Position numbers and translations under genes: made by a program. A stretch of 64,000 nt of DNA from Sphingomonas kyeonggiensis. GTDB taxonomy: Bacteria; Pseudomonadota; Alphaproteobacteria; Sphingomonadales; Sphingomonadaceae. Location of the stretch: assembly GCF_014196745.1 (NCBI RefSeq), contig NZ_JACIEH010000002.1, positions 1,302,383-1,366,382 of the forward strand. The letters run 5' to 3'. This document shows positions 26,470 through 34,809 of this stretch, piece after piece (within the stretch, counting starts at the first letter, position 1; every line of letters starts with the position of its first letter). The notes beneath the pieces were generated by a model. The model was not told the DNA's origin. It ran no database searches and saw only the letters and a list, made by a program, of their open reading frames with translations.

Positions 26470-27984
26470 TCAAGTCCTGAGGGAGGATCCATTTCCCTTG
26501 GCATGAGACGAGCCGCCCGCTGCTTGCCACTGGTGACCGCTCATCGCGACGCCGGCATCGTGCGCAAAGCAGCGATTCCAGAACAGGGCCGAGGCCGAGA
26601 TTACGGTGACGATCACGAATGCCAACGAGAAATCGCCGAGTTCGAACTGCTCCCAGTGCGCCAGCCGAGGCCCCAATTCCAGGGCCATGGCGGCGATGCA
26701 GATGCCAAGCGACAGGGTAAGCTGCTGGAAGGTGGCGTAGAGGCTGGTCGCGGCACTCATCTGGTGCTTCTCGACATCGGCATAAGCGATCGCATTGTAG
26801 CCCGTGAACTGGAACGAGGTGAAAAAGCCCGAAAGTGCCAACACCGCCATCATCGCCGCGACTGACCAACCCGGGTGGAACAGCGCGCAGATGGCATAGC
26901 CGAGGCTGCTCACGAGCCCCGAGACGATCAGGCTGTCGCGAAATCCCCAACGGCGCAGAACGCGCGGCGCCAGCGCCTTCATCGCCAGCGCCCCGATCGC
27001 GACTGCCATGGTGATGGTGCCGGTGGTCGCCGCAGACAAGCCGAAGCCCAGTTGGAACATCAACGGAAGCAGGAAAGGCTGGGCGCCCTGCGTGATGCGC
27101 GTGAGCGAGCCGCCGATCACCGATAGTCGGAAGGTATTGATCCGCATCAGCCGCGGATCGAGGATCGGGTCGCTCACCCGTCGGGCGTGCCGGACATAGG
27201 CAAGACCGAACACCAGCCCGATCACGAGCAGCGCAAGGGCAACCCGGCCGGTGCCGGGGCGGCTCGACAGTTCGAAGCCGAACAACAGACAGCCAAGCGC
27301 CACGCCAGACAGCAGGAAGCCGGGGGTATCGAACCGAGCGCAAGCATCGCCCCGCACCTCGGGCACCAGCAGCAGCGCCCCGATCGTCCCGGCGATCCCA
27401 ATCGGCAGATTGAGATAGAAAATCCAGCGCCAGTCAAGCCAGGTGACGATGAAGCCGCCCAGGGGCGGCCCCAGGATCGGTCCGATCAGCGCGGGCATGA
27501 CCAGCCAGGACAGCGCCTGGACCAGGTCTTCCTTCGCAACGCTCCGCAGGAGCACCAGCCGACCGACCGGCACCATCATCGCGCCGCCAATCCCTTGCAG
27601 GAAGCGGGCGGCGACGAGCATCGGCAGCGTTCCGGCCTGGGCGCAGGCGAGCGATCCGGCGAGGAAGATGCCGATCGCCGCGCAGAACACGGTGCGCGAG
27701 CCGAACCGGTCGGCCAGGGTGCCGCTCGCCGGGATGAACAGCGCCAACGCAAGGAGATAGCTGGTGAGCGCGAGGCTGAGGCTGGTGGCGGAGGTGCCCA
27801 GGTCTCGCGCCATCGTTGGCAGCGCGATGGTAAGAACCGTGCCGTCGAGTTGCTGCATGAACAGTGCTGCGGCGACTACCAACGCAATCGCTTGGTAGCC
27901 CCTTCCACCACCGGACACCGCTTTGGCCGGCAAGGTCACGGCCTCGACCCCCGGTGCTAGGCCATCGCCGACATCCGCGCTCAT
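26470..27984 (-). CDS. MFS multidrug transporter, DHA2 (EmrB/QacA) family
   Basis: The protein has about 504 residues and fourteen likely membrane segments. It has the DHA2 signatures LDGTVLTIALPTMARDLG in helix 1 and ADRFGSRTVF in loop 2-3, plus GPPLGGFIV and DWRWIFYLNLPIG. It exports drugs or metabolites with protons. The ATG at 27984 is preferred over one ten codons earlier. It follows the porin gene by 58 bp on the same strand and appears to be the last gene of the transport run. Confidence 0.9.
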   Translation of the reverse strand: MSADVGDGLAPGVEAVTLPAKAVSGGGRGYQAIALVVAAALFMQQLDGTVLTIALPTMARDLGTSATSLSLALTSYLLALALFIPASGTLADRFGSRTVFCAAIGIFLAGSLACAQAGTLPMLVAARFLQGIGGAMMVPVGRLVLLRSVAKEDLVQALSWLVMPALIGPILGPPLGGFIVTWLDWRWIFYLNLPIGIAGTIGALLLVPEVRGDACARFDTPGFLLSGVALGCLLFGFELSSRPGTGRVALALLVIGLVFGLAYVRHARRVSDPILDPRLMRINTFRLSVIGGSLTRITQGAQPFLLPLMFQLGFGLSAATTGTITMAVAIGALAMKALAPRVLRRWGFRDSLIVSGLVSSLGYAICALFHPGWSVAAMMAVLALSGFFTSFQFTGYNAIAYADVEKHQMSAATSLYATFQQLTLSLGICIAAMALELGPRLAHWEQFELGDFSLAFVIVTVISASALFWNRCFAHDAGVAMSGHQWQAAGGSSHAKGNGSSLRT

Positions 27985-28042
27985 CGAGGCCAGGTTACGT
28001 CGTCTCCACCGCATGCCGTTTGTTTCCGTTTACCGCTAATCC

Positions 28043-29506
28043 TCAAAAGGCGATCTGCGCACGACCAACCAGACTCTGGCCGTGATCGCTTGCCATGCCG
28101 GTGCCGCTCGGGCTGGTGATCGTCCAGTCGATTGCATTCAGCTGCAGCCGCGTGAAATTGTTGAGATACCAGTTCACGCCAAGCGTAGCGGCGGTGCCCC
28201 GGCCGGCGAGCGGACTGTCGCTATAGTCGATTTCCTCATAGCGGGCGGCAAGCTCGAGCGCGCCGCTACCGCCAGAGGTCACGGGCTGTAGCACCTTGGG
28301 CCGGCTCCACACTCCGCCGCGCGCGAGGTAAGGCGGCGTCTCTCCGGTCAGGAACCAGCCCGTCGCCAGCGACCAGGCGGAATGGTGGGCCGCCTCGCCC
28401 GACCCCTTCCGCAAATCCCGCGCGCCGGCTTCCGCCGATGCCCAGAGCGTTCGATGAAACAGCGCGAATTCGGCGCCATAGCCATTGCCACGCGTGGCAT
28501 GCGCGAAGTCGCCTGGCAGCACGCGGAGATTGTCGTTGTAGAAACCACCTATGGCGATGCTTCGGACAGGACGGACGACATCGCCGGCGATCTTCTCGTT
28601 GAAGCCCCACGCGCCGAGATGGACGAGCCAGTTGGCGGTTTTGACCGGATTCCAGTGGGCGCGCGCCGCGATCGTGCGGCTGTCGCTGCTGGTGCTGGCG
28701 TTGTTGATGTCGTCGCCCGAGACCTGCACGCCGACATGCCAGTGGCTCCCATAGACCCTAGCGGCGGCGCCGAGTCCGAAAAAGCCGCGGGCCGGGATGA
28801 TGCCCTGCGCCACGACATTGCGCTCCAGGAAGGGCACCGAGATCGTGCCGCTAGATCCGTCCAGCCCGCGGTCGTTGAGACGGTTGCCCAGCGCGAACTC
28901 GGTCTGCTGTCCGAGGAAGCGCGTCGTCCAGGCGAGATAGGCGGATTTGATCGTGACGTCGTTGTTGGCGAAATCGCCTTCCAGCACATAGGAAAGGTGC
29001 TTGCCGATCGTGCCTTCCAGGCCGAGCCGAAGCGAGCGCGCCCGGGTAGCGGTGATGTTGCGGCTGGGCACCGAACTGCCGGTGGTGGTACCGAGGTCGA
29101 TCAGGATGCGGCCGCGCGGGCGAAAGGTGAAATTGCCGTCGGCGCTGGCGAATTCCGGTGTTCCCTTCGACCAGTCGACCTGCACACCGTCGCGCTGGAG
29201 CCGCTCGATCCGTGCGAGCCGTGCATCGAGTGAGGGCGGATGGGCATCGGAAGGCAGAGCCTGGCCGAGCGGGGCGCGGCCGTGGTACTGGTTTTGTGCG
29301 GCTGTCAGCGTCTCGGCCTGGGGGGCTGGGGGGGCGACAGCGATGGCCTTGCCGGCATCGATCGCATTCAGCCGGGCCTCCAGCCGGGCGATCTGCGCCT
29401 GCTGCGCTTCCACCAGCCGCGCCAGGCGTGCGACCTCGTCGGTGCTCTGGGCACGGGCGGGTGCGGCGATCCACAGGCCCAGGATCAACAGGGCTCCTCG
29501 TTGCAT
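28043..29506 (-). CDS. OprO/OprP-type porin
   Basis: The 487-residue product has a signal ending ARAQS and a short N-terminal coiled coil (EVARLARLVEAQQAQIARLE). A long beta-barrel follows, with the phosphate-selective porin pattern (FRPRGRILIDLG, SLRLGLEGTIGKHLSYVLEGDF) and a terminal Phe. It forms an outer-membrane channel for anions. Its place between the MFS and DHA2 genes suggests a role in anion or carboxylate uptake, not necessarily phosphate. Confidence 0.88.
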   Translation of the reverse strand: MQRGALLILGLWIAAPARAQSTDEVARLARLVEAQQAQIARLEARLNAIDAGKAIAVAPPAPQAETLTAAQNQYHGRAPLGQALPSDAHPPSLDARLARIERLQRDGVQVDWSKGTPEFASADGNFTFRPRGRILIDLGTTTGSSVPSRNITATRARSLRLGLEGTIGKHLSYVLEGDFANNDVTIKSAYLAWTTRFLGQQTEFALGNRLNDRGLDGSSGTISVPFLERNVVAQGIIPARGFFGLGAAARVYGSHWHVGVQVSGDDINNASTSSDSRTIAARAHWNPVKTANWLVHLGAWGFNEKIAGDVVRPVRSIAIGGFYNDNLRVLPGDFAHATRGNGYGAEFALFHRTLWASAEAGARDLRKGSGEAAHHSAWSLATGWFLTGETPPYLARGGVWSRPKVLQPVTSGGSGALELAARYEEIDYSDSPLAGRGTAATLGVNWYLNNFTRLQLNAIDWTITSPSGTGMASDHGQSLVGRAQIAF

Positions 29507-29570
29507 CGAACTTCCTCTCCGGGGGCGGACGGCGGCGCGCGGCCGCCGTCTCGCTTCTCGTGTCGCGGGA

Positions 29571-30893
29571 TCAGGCCGCGCGGCGGCGCGCGAGGTGGGC
29601 GCCGATCAGCAGGGCCAGCAGTGAGAGCAGTGCGGCGGCCGCGCACCAAGCGCCGGGGATCGCTTTGTCGCCGGTGGCCCCGATCAGCGCGGTACTGATC
29701 GCCGGCGTAAAGCCGCCGAAGATGGCGGTCGCCAGGCTGTAGGCGAGGCTAAAGCCCACGGTGCGGACATGCACCGGGATCACCTCGGTCAGATAGACGA
29801 TGAAGGCGCCGTTATAGATGGCGTAGATCGCAGCGAGCAGCAGCTCCACGGTGAGCAACCGGCCGAAGCTCGGCGCCTCCACGAGCCAGTGCATCAGCGG
29901 ATAGGCGAACACCATGCCTAGCAGCGTCGCCGTGATCAGCAGCGGCTTGCGCCCGACCCGGTCCGACAGCGCGCCCATAACCGGCAGCAGCGTGAAGTTG
30001 GTGATGCCGACACAGGCCGTGACGAACAGGCTTTCGCCGGGTCCCAGCGCCAGAACCTTGGTGCCGAAAGTGGGGGTATAGGCCGTGATCATGTAGAAAA
30101 AGACGGTCGTCATCACCGCCATGAAGGTGCCCTGTGCCACCAGGCCCCAGTTCGCGCCGACGGTGCGCAGGATTTGGCTTAGGTCGGGCCGCACCTTGCG
30201 GTTCAGGAACGCCTCGGTTTCCTCCATGTGGCTTCGGATCACGAACAGGAACGGGATCATCAGACAGCCAATGACGAACGGTACGCGCCAGCCCCAGGCT
30301 TGCATCGTCTCGGCGTCGAGGCTGGTTGAGACCAGCAGGCCAATCACCGCCGCGAACACCACTGCGGCCTGCTGGCTGGCCGATTGCCACGAGGTGAAGA
30401 AGCCGCGGCGGTCGGGCGGCGCGATCTCGTTCAGATAGACCGAGACACCGCCCACTTCGACGCCTGCCGACAGGCCCTGGATCAGCCGGCCGAGCAGGAT
30501 GATGACCGGAGCGGCGACGCCGATCTGCGCATAGCTGGGCGTCACCGCGATCGCGAGCGTGCCGAGCGCCATCAGCCCCAGCGTGAGCAGCAGCCCGCGG
30601 CGGCGGCCATGCTTGTCGATATAGGCGCCGAGCACCAGCGCACCGACCGGCCGCATCAGGAAGCCGGCGCCAAAGGTCATTAGCGTCAGCATCAGCGAGG
30701 CGAATTCGCTGTCGGCGGGAAAGAACGCCTTGGCGATGTACGTGGCGTAATAGCCGAACACCATGAAGTCGAACATCTCCAGGAAGTTGCCGCTGGCGAC
30801 GATGAAGATCGACTTGAAGGCCGAACTGCGCCGCTCGGCGGGAACGGGGGCGGAGGCCGAGCTGTCGGCATAGGGCGTGAAAATCTGGCTCAT
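29571..30893 (-). CDS. MFS transporter, citrate/tricarballylate:H+ symporter type
   Basis: The 440-residue, twelve-helix protein has GNFLEMFDFMVFGYYATYIAK near its start, DKHGRRRGLLLTLG in loop 2-3 and SAGVEVGGVSVYLNEIAP. These are hallmarks of the metabolite:H+ symporter group that includes CitA and TcuC. It would import a tricarboxylate or similar acid across the inner membrane. Its start overlaps the stop of the solute-binding gene by four bases (ATGA), so the two are translated together. Confidence 0.87.
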   Translation of the reverse strand: MSQIFTPYADSSASAPVPAERRSSAFKSIFIVASGNFLEMFDFMVFGYYATYIAKAFFPADSEFASLMLTLMTFGAGFLMRPVGALVLGAYIDKHGRRRGLLLTLGLMALGTLAIAVTPSYAQIGVAAPVIILLGRLIQGLSAGVEVGGVSVYLNEIAPPDRRGFFTSWQSASQQAAVVFAAVIGLLVSTSLDAETMQAWGWRVPFVIGCLMIPFLFVIRSHMEETEAFLNRKVRPDLSQILRTVGANWGLVAQGTFMAVMTTVFFYMITAYTPTFGTKVLALGPGESLFVTACVGITNFTLLPVMGALSDRVGRKPLLITATLLGMVFAYPLMHWLVEAPSFGRLLTVELLLAAIYAIYNGAFIVYLTEVIPVHVRTVGFSLAYSLATAIFGGFTPAISTALIGATGDKAIPGAWCAAAALLSLLALLIGAHLARRRAA

Positions 30894-31759
30894 GGATGCA
30901 CCTTTTGCGACGCGGGCTCCAATCCGCTGTCGCGGATGATCGAGTACGCACGGGGAGAGGCGAGATACGCGATCAACGCGAGCGCCTCGTTCGGATTGGT
31001 GGAATAGGCGACGACACCGGCGGAGAAGGGCGTCACCTTCTGCAGTGTTTCCGGCAGCAGCCCGACGATGCGGATGCCCTTGACGGGCTTGAGTTCGCTC
31101 AGTTGCTGGAAGCCGAGCTCTGCCTCGCCCCGCGCGACGATCTCGCCGACCGGCGTGGCGGGGATCATGCGGCCCTTGGGCCGGACCTGGTCTGCGATAC
31201 CGAGCCGGTCGAGCATCACGGTCTGGATGTAAAATCCGGAGGCGCTGTCGGACCAGGCAATCGACGTGGCGTGGAGCAGCGTCTTGCGTACCGCCTCGGG
31301 CGTGGCGATGTCGGGGAGGGGCGCGCCCGCGCGCACGGCGACGGCGATCTTCGACAGGCCGAGATCGGTGACCGTCGCCGGTACCACGGTGTGTTGCGCG
31401 GCTAGCTTGTCGAGTCCGCTGCGGGCGAGGATTACGATATCGGCTGCCTCATGCCGGGCCAGCCGGTTCGGAATCGCCTGCGGCGTCTCGCCCATGGAGG
31501 GGCCGCGTTCCGTCACAATGTGGATTCCGGTCTCGCGTTCATACTGAGCGGCGAGCACGGCGAAAGCCGCAGTAAAGCCGCCCGAGGTGAAGACGCGGAG
31601 CTCGCGGATCCGCGCCGGCTTGTGGTCGCCGGCCGATGCTGGCCCTGCACCTAAGCCAATGAGGCTCAGCGCGCCAAGGATCGTCGCGCGTCGGAGAATG
31701 CCGCGGCGGCTCTCCGGCGTGTTGTGTCTGGCCAAGGTGGCGGGAGGAGCAGCGTGCAT
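30890..31759 (-). CDS. Exported substrate-binding protein (ModA-like fold)
   Basis: The 289-residue protein has an Arg-rich N-terminus (ESRRGILRRATILGALSLIG) ending in an ASAGD site, Sec or possibly Tat. A type 2 periplasmic binding fold follows (ELRVFTSGGFTAAFAVLAAQYERETG, ending YLASPRAYSIIRDSGLEP), as in the molybdate-binding-like group. No ABC permease or ATPase is nearby; it is coupled to an MFS gene by a 4-bp overlap. It may capture an organic anion or act as a sensor. It is divergent from the dctA-like gene. Confidence 0.83.
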   Translation of the reverse strand: MHAAPPATLARHNTPESRRGILRRATILGALSLIGLGAGPASAGDHKPARIRELRVFTSGGFTAAFAVLAAQYERETGIHIVTERGPSMGETPQAIPNRLARHEAADIVILARSGLDKLAAQHTVVPATVTDLGLSKIAVAVRAGAPLPDIATPEAVRKTLLHATSIAWSDSASGFYIQTVMLDRLGIADQVRPKGRMIPATPVGEIVARGEAELGFQQLSELKPVKGIRIVGLLPETLQKVTPFSAGVVAYSTNPNEALALIAYLASPRAYSIIRDSGLEPASQKVHP

Positions 31760-31883
31760 GAAAACCTCTCTCGTCGGTACCGCTGGTGCGCGGTCTCTTG
31801 TCGCGGCGGGGCTTGAGCCCGGCTGCCTTTGGCGACACTAAGAACCCGCACCGGGCCTTTATCAAATGCAATGATCGGTTCAC

Positions 31884-31904
31884 TTTATGCGCTACACGCA
31901 TAAA
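31884..31904. promoter_or_regulatory. Perfect inverted repeat between substrate-binding and dctA-like genes
   Basis: TTTATGCG (31884-31891) and CGCATAAA (31897-31904) are perfect 8-base arms around CTACA. The site lies in the divergent region, five bases before the AGGAG ribosome site of the dctA-like gene. It is a good candidate operator for the LysR regulator at 33100 or for the decayed GntR regulator. Confidence 0.6.
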
Positions 31905-31920
31905 AATCAGGAGAGCGACT

Positions 31921-33165
31921 CTGCGCGCGGTACGGCACCTTTACGTTCAAATGCTGATCGGCATCCTCGCGGGTTCGGCGATCGGCTGGTGGTGGCCAGC
32001 GGCGGGGCAGGGGCTGGGCCCACTCGGCATCGCGTTCGTCAAGGCCATGCGGATGATGGTACCGCCTGTGCTGTTCTGCACCATCGTCGAAGGCATCGTG
32101 CGGCACGGCGCCGCGCGAGATACCGGGGCGACGCTGCTACGGAGCGTCGCACTCTTCCTCGCGATCACGGTGGTGGCGCTGGGTGTAGGGATGGGCGTAA
32201 CAATGGCAATGCAGCCCGGCCGCGGTCTGGCGGTGCCGTCCGACGCCAGCGGCGCGGCCGACATCGCTCACCAGCTTGCGGGCCGGCATCTTACCGGTCC
32301 GGGCGACTTCCTCGTCCATATCGTTCCCGACACGCTGTTCTCCGCCTTCACAGCCGGCGACGCGTTGCCGGTGTTGTTCGTCGCCGGATTGGTCGGCTTC
32401 GGGCTGTTGCGGATCGGTGAGGCGGGCGCGCCGATCGTCCGCGCGATCGAAGCCTTGACCAAGCTGCAATTTGCGATCTTCGGCTTCCTGATTCGCGCAG
32501 CGCCGGTCGGCGCGTTCGGCGCGATCGCCTATACCGTCGGTACCTTTGGCATCGGCTTTCTCGGTTCGCTGGGCCTGCTGACCGCAACGCTTGCGCTTGC
32601 CTGTGGGCTGCTCGTTTCCTTACTGGTCGCAGCCGTTTGGTTATCGACTGGCATCGGCGGGCTCCTGCTGCTGCGCCTGTTCCGTGAGGAGTTGCTGATT
32701 GTGCTTGGGACTTCCTCCAGCGAGGTGGTGCTGCCGCGACTGATCCAGAAGTTGGAGGCGCTGGGCTGCCCGCGCGGCATTGTGGGGCTCACCGTACCGC
32801 TTGGCTATTCGCTCAACCTCGCCGGCACCGCCGTCTACCTGATCGTGGCGACCTTGTTCCTCGCAGAAGCGCTGGAGGTGCCCTTGTCGCCGGGCCAGGT
32901 CGCGCTCTATCTCGCGGTGATGCTGGTCACGTCAAAGGCTGCGGCCGGGGTAACCGGCAGCGGATTCTCGGCGCTTTTGCTCACGCTATCGCTATTGCCC
33001 GAGGTGCCGGTGGGGGCTGCCGCCATGCTGATTGCGATCGATCGCTTCCTGTCCGAAATCCGTGCATTGACCAGTACCACCGCCAATGTGACCGCGTCCT
33101 TACTCGTGGCCCGGTGGAGCGGTGCCCGGCCGGGCCTTCCCCCAGGCTTCGCCGAGCAGCGCTAG
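31921..33165 (+). CDS. dctA: Dicarboxylate/amino acid:cation symporter (DctA family)
   Basis: The family core starts LYVQMLIGILAGSAIGW and includes MRMMVPPVLFCTIVEGI, LGTSSSEVVLPRLIQKLE and LGYSLNLAGTAVYL. These give about eight helices and two re-entrant hairpins, and the protein imports C4-dicarboxylates or related anions with Na+ or H+. No ATG, GTG or TTG lies where the family N-terminus should begin. AGGAG is seven bases before an in-frame CTG at 31921, used here as the start. An upstream ATG at 31786 would add a 45-residue stretch without family resemblance, and an internal ATG at 31951 would clip helix 1. The 3' end overlaps the convergent LysR gene by 66 bases. Confidence 0.82.
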   Translation: MRAVRHLYVQMLIGILAGSAIGWWWPAAGQGLGPLGIAFVKAMRMMVPPVLFCTIVEGIVRHGAARDTGATLLRSVALFLAITVVALGVGMGVTMAMQPGRGLAVPSDASGAADIAHQLAGRHLTGPGDFLVHIVPDTLFSAFTAGDALPVLFVAGLVGFGLLRIGEAGAPIVRAIEALTKLQFAIFGFLIRAAPVGAFGAIAYTVGTFGIGFLGSLGLLTATLALACGLLVSLLVAAVWLSTGIGGLLLLRLFREELLIVLGTSSSEVVLPRLIQKLEALGCPRGIVGLTVPLGYSLNLAGTAVYLIVATLFLAEALEVPLSPGQVALYLAVMLVTSKAAAGVTGSGFSALLLTLSLLPEVPVGAAAMLIAIDRFLSEIRALTSTTANVTASLLVARWSGARPGLPPGFAEQR

Positions 33166-34032
33166 CAACCGGTTCGCGGCAGGGGAAAGCGTTGCGCCAG
33201 GGCGGCGCAGCACGCCGATTGTCCGGTTGATCTCCGCTCCCTTGAGCGGTCGCCACACCAGATCACGCGCCTCGGGCCCTTCACAGGCCAGTCGCGGCAG
33301 CACTGAGGGGCCGAGTCCGGCCTGTACCAGCGCGATCGCCGAGGCGAGGCGAGTCACCTCATAGAACCAGCGCAACTCGATCCCCGCGCGTGCTAGGCCC
33401 GCTTCCAGCGCGGTACGATTGCCGCTGCCGAGATGCACTGTCACGAGCCGTTGTCCGATCAGGTCTGACCAGGCTGGGTCCGCCAGCGCGGCCAAGGGAT
33501 CATCTCGCCGACAGACAAGGCCGTAGGGGTCGTCCGCCAGCGGCTCGAAGATGACGTCATTGTCGGCAATGACCGGCAGAGTGATCCCCAACTCGGCTTC
33601 GCCCCTGCGCACGGCCTCGGCACATTCGGTGGCGGAAAGATCGAGAATCCGTACGCGGACGCCGCGATATTCCTGTGCGAACCGCTCGAGAACATCAGGA
33701 AGAAATCGGACGGTGGCGCTCGGGATGCTTGCTACAGTCAGCCGCCCGGATTGGCGTTCCCCCAACGCAATAATGCCGAGTAGCGAGCTGTCCATCTCTT
33801 CCAGCAACCGCTTCAAGAGTGGCAGTATTTCCTGGCCGGCGGGCGTCAGTCCTACCCTACGCGTCGTGCGCTCCAGCAAGGGAGTGCCAATTGCCGCCTC
33901 GAGTTTCTGGATGCGTCGGCTGAGCGCAGGCTGCGACAGGTTGAGAAGATCGGCGGCGCGCAGGAAGCTCTTGCCGTCCGCGACCGCGACGAGCGCCCGC
34001 AAATCGATCAACTCGCAGTTAAACGGTGCCAT
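33100..34032 (-). CDS. LysR family transcriptional regulator
   Basis: The 310-residue protein has a LysR helix-turn-helix (SFLRAADLLNLSQPALSRRIQKLE) and an effector domain of the CynR/TcuR-like kind (RLTVASIPSATVRFLPDVL). It is convergent with the dctA-like gene and overlaps its last 66 bases. It probably responds to the transported acid and controls the divergent transport genes, perhaps through the palindrome at 31884. Confidence 0.92.
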   Translation of the reverse strand: MAPFNCELIDLRALVAVADGKSFLRAADLLNLSQPALSRRIQKLEAAIGTPLLERTTRRVGLTPAGQEILPLLKRLLEEMDSSLLGIIALGERQSGRLTVASIPSATVRFLPDVLERFAQEYRGVRVRILDLSATECAEAVRRGEAELGITLPVIADNDVIFEPLADDPYGLVCRRDDPLAALADPAWSDLIGQRLVTVHLGSGNRTALEAGLARAGIELRWFYEVTRLASAIALVQAGLGPSVLPRLACEGPEARDLVWRPLKGAEINRTIGVLRRPGATLSPAANRLLALLGEAWGKARPGTAPPGHE

Positions 34033-34079
34033 ATATCGACGCTATCACAGGGCATCGTGCCTTTCGAGCGGTGCCGTGT

Positions 34080-34571
34080 GCGACCCTTGGCGCAGAATGG
34101 CGAAGGGACCGTCTACTCGGCCTGCCACTTCGTTCTGCCACACGAAGCTGGAATCTGCTCGACCCCGATGTGCTCCGATGGCTTGCGGGCGGCTGGCCGG
34201 CGAGCGCGCCGATGCATAAATTGTTCGGGTTCCGAGTGGCGTTCGAGCCGCAGGCGGCGTAGCTCGCTGCGGAAACCGCGCATCCCGAGCAGATTGAAGC
34301 CATTCAGAGCGCCTTGGCGCCGATGCTTGATCCAGCGCAGCGCGCAAGGGGGGGCAGAGCTCCCTATCGCCTTTAACCTGGCGGCGAAGTCATCGAGCCG
34401 GCGCTGCGAATGCCGTGGGGCTGGTCGACCCGCGAGAACCTAAGCGACCATCTTGCGGTTTTCGCGGCAATTGCTTCGCATAGATGCGACCAAGCCCGGG
34501 ATGCGATGTATCTTCTATTGACGAAAGACGCGCCGGTCTCACCGAAAACGGAGCCGCCACTCGTAGCGTAG
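34080..34571 (+). pseudogene. GntR (FadR/FCD type) regulator, decayed
   Basis: One frame reads WNLLDPDVLRWL followed by MHKLFGFRVAFEPQAA, the linker and first helices of FCD-domain GntR regulators. A stop (TAG at 34260) follows, then LAAETAHPEQIEAIQSALAPM in the same frame, a second stop (TAA at 34374), and a tail HLAVFAAIASHRCDQARDAMYLLL that matches the last FCD helices. Most of the winged helix and a central part of FCD are absent. It adjoins the carboxylate transport locus and was probably once one of its regulators. Confidence 0.72.
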
Positions 34572-34809
34572 CGAAGCCGCACTGAAGAATAGTAGCCGCC
34601 CGCCCCGGGGCAGCATCGGTTACCGCGTCCGGCATGAAGAACTCCAGGCCAATATGTCGCGAGGAGTGAGCGGAATGCGCCGAGCATAGCAGCTCACAGA
34701 ACCAGGTGCCAACCAGCATGGTGCCGTCGATTTGCCAGGGCCGCCTCAGCGTATTCCGCTCCCAAAGAATACAGCCAACTGCGGCCCGCGTCTCCGGCCT
34801 TTCCGCAGC

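Noticed and set aside
31786..31920. Upstream ATG start for the dctA-like gene
   Set aside because: The extra 45 residues do not resemble the family and would run through the operator-like palindrome; kept only as an alternative start.
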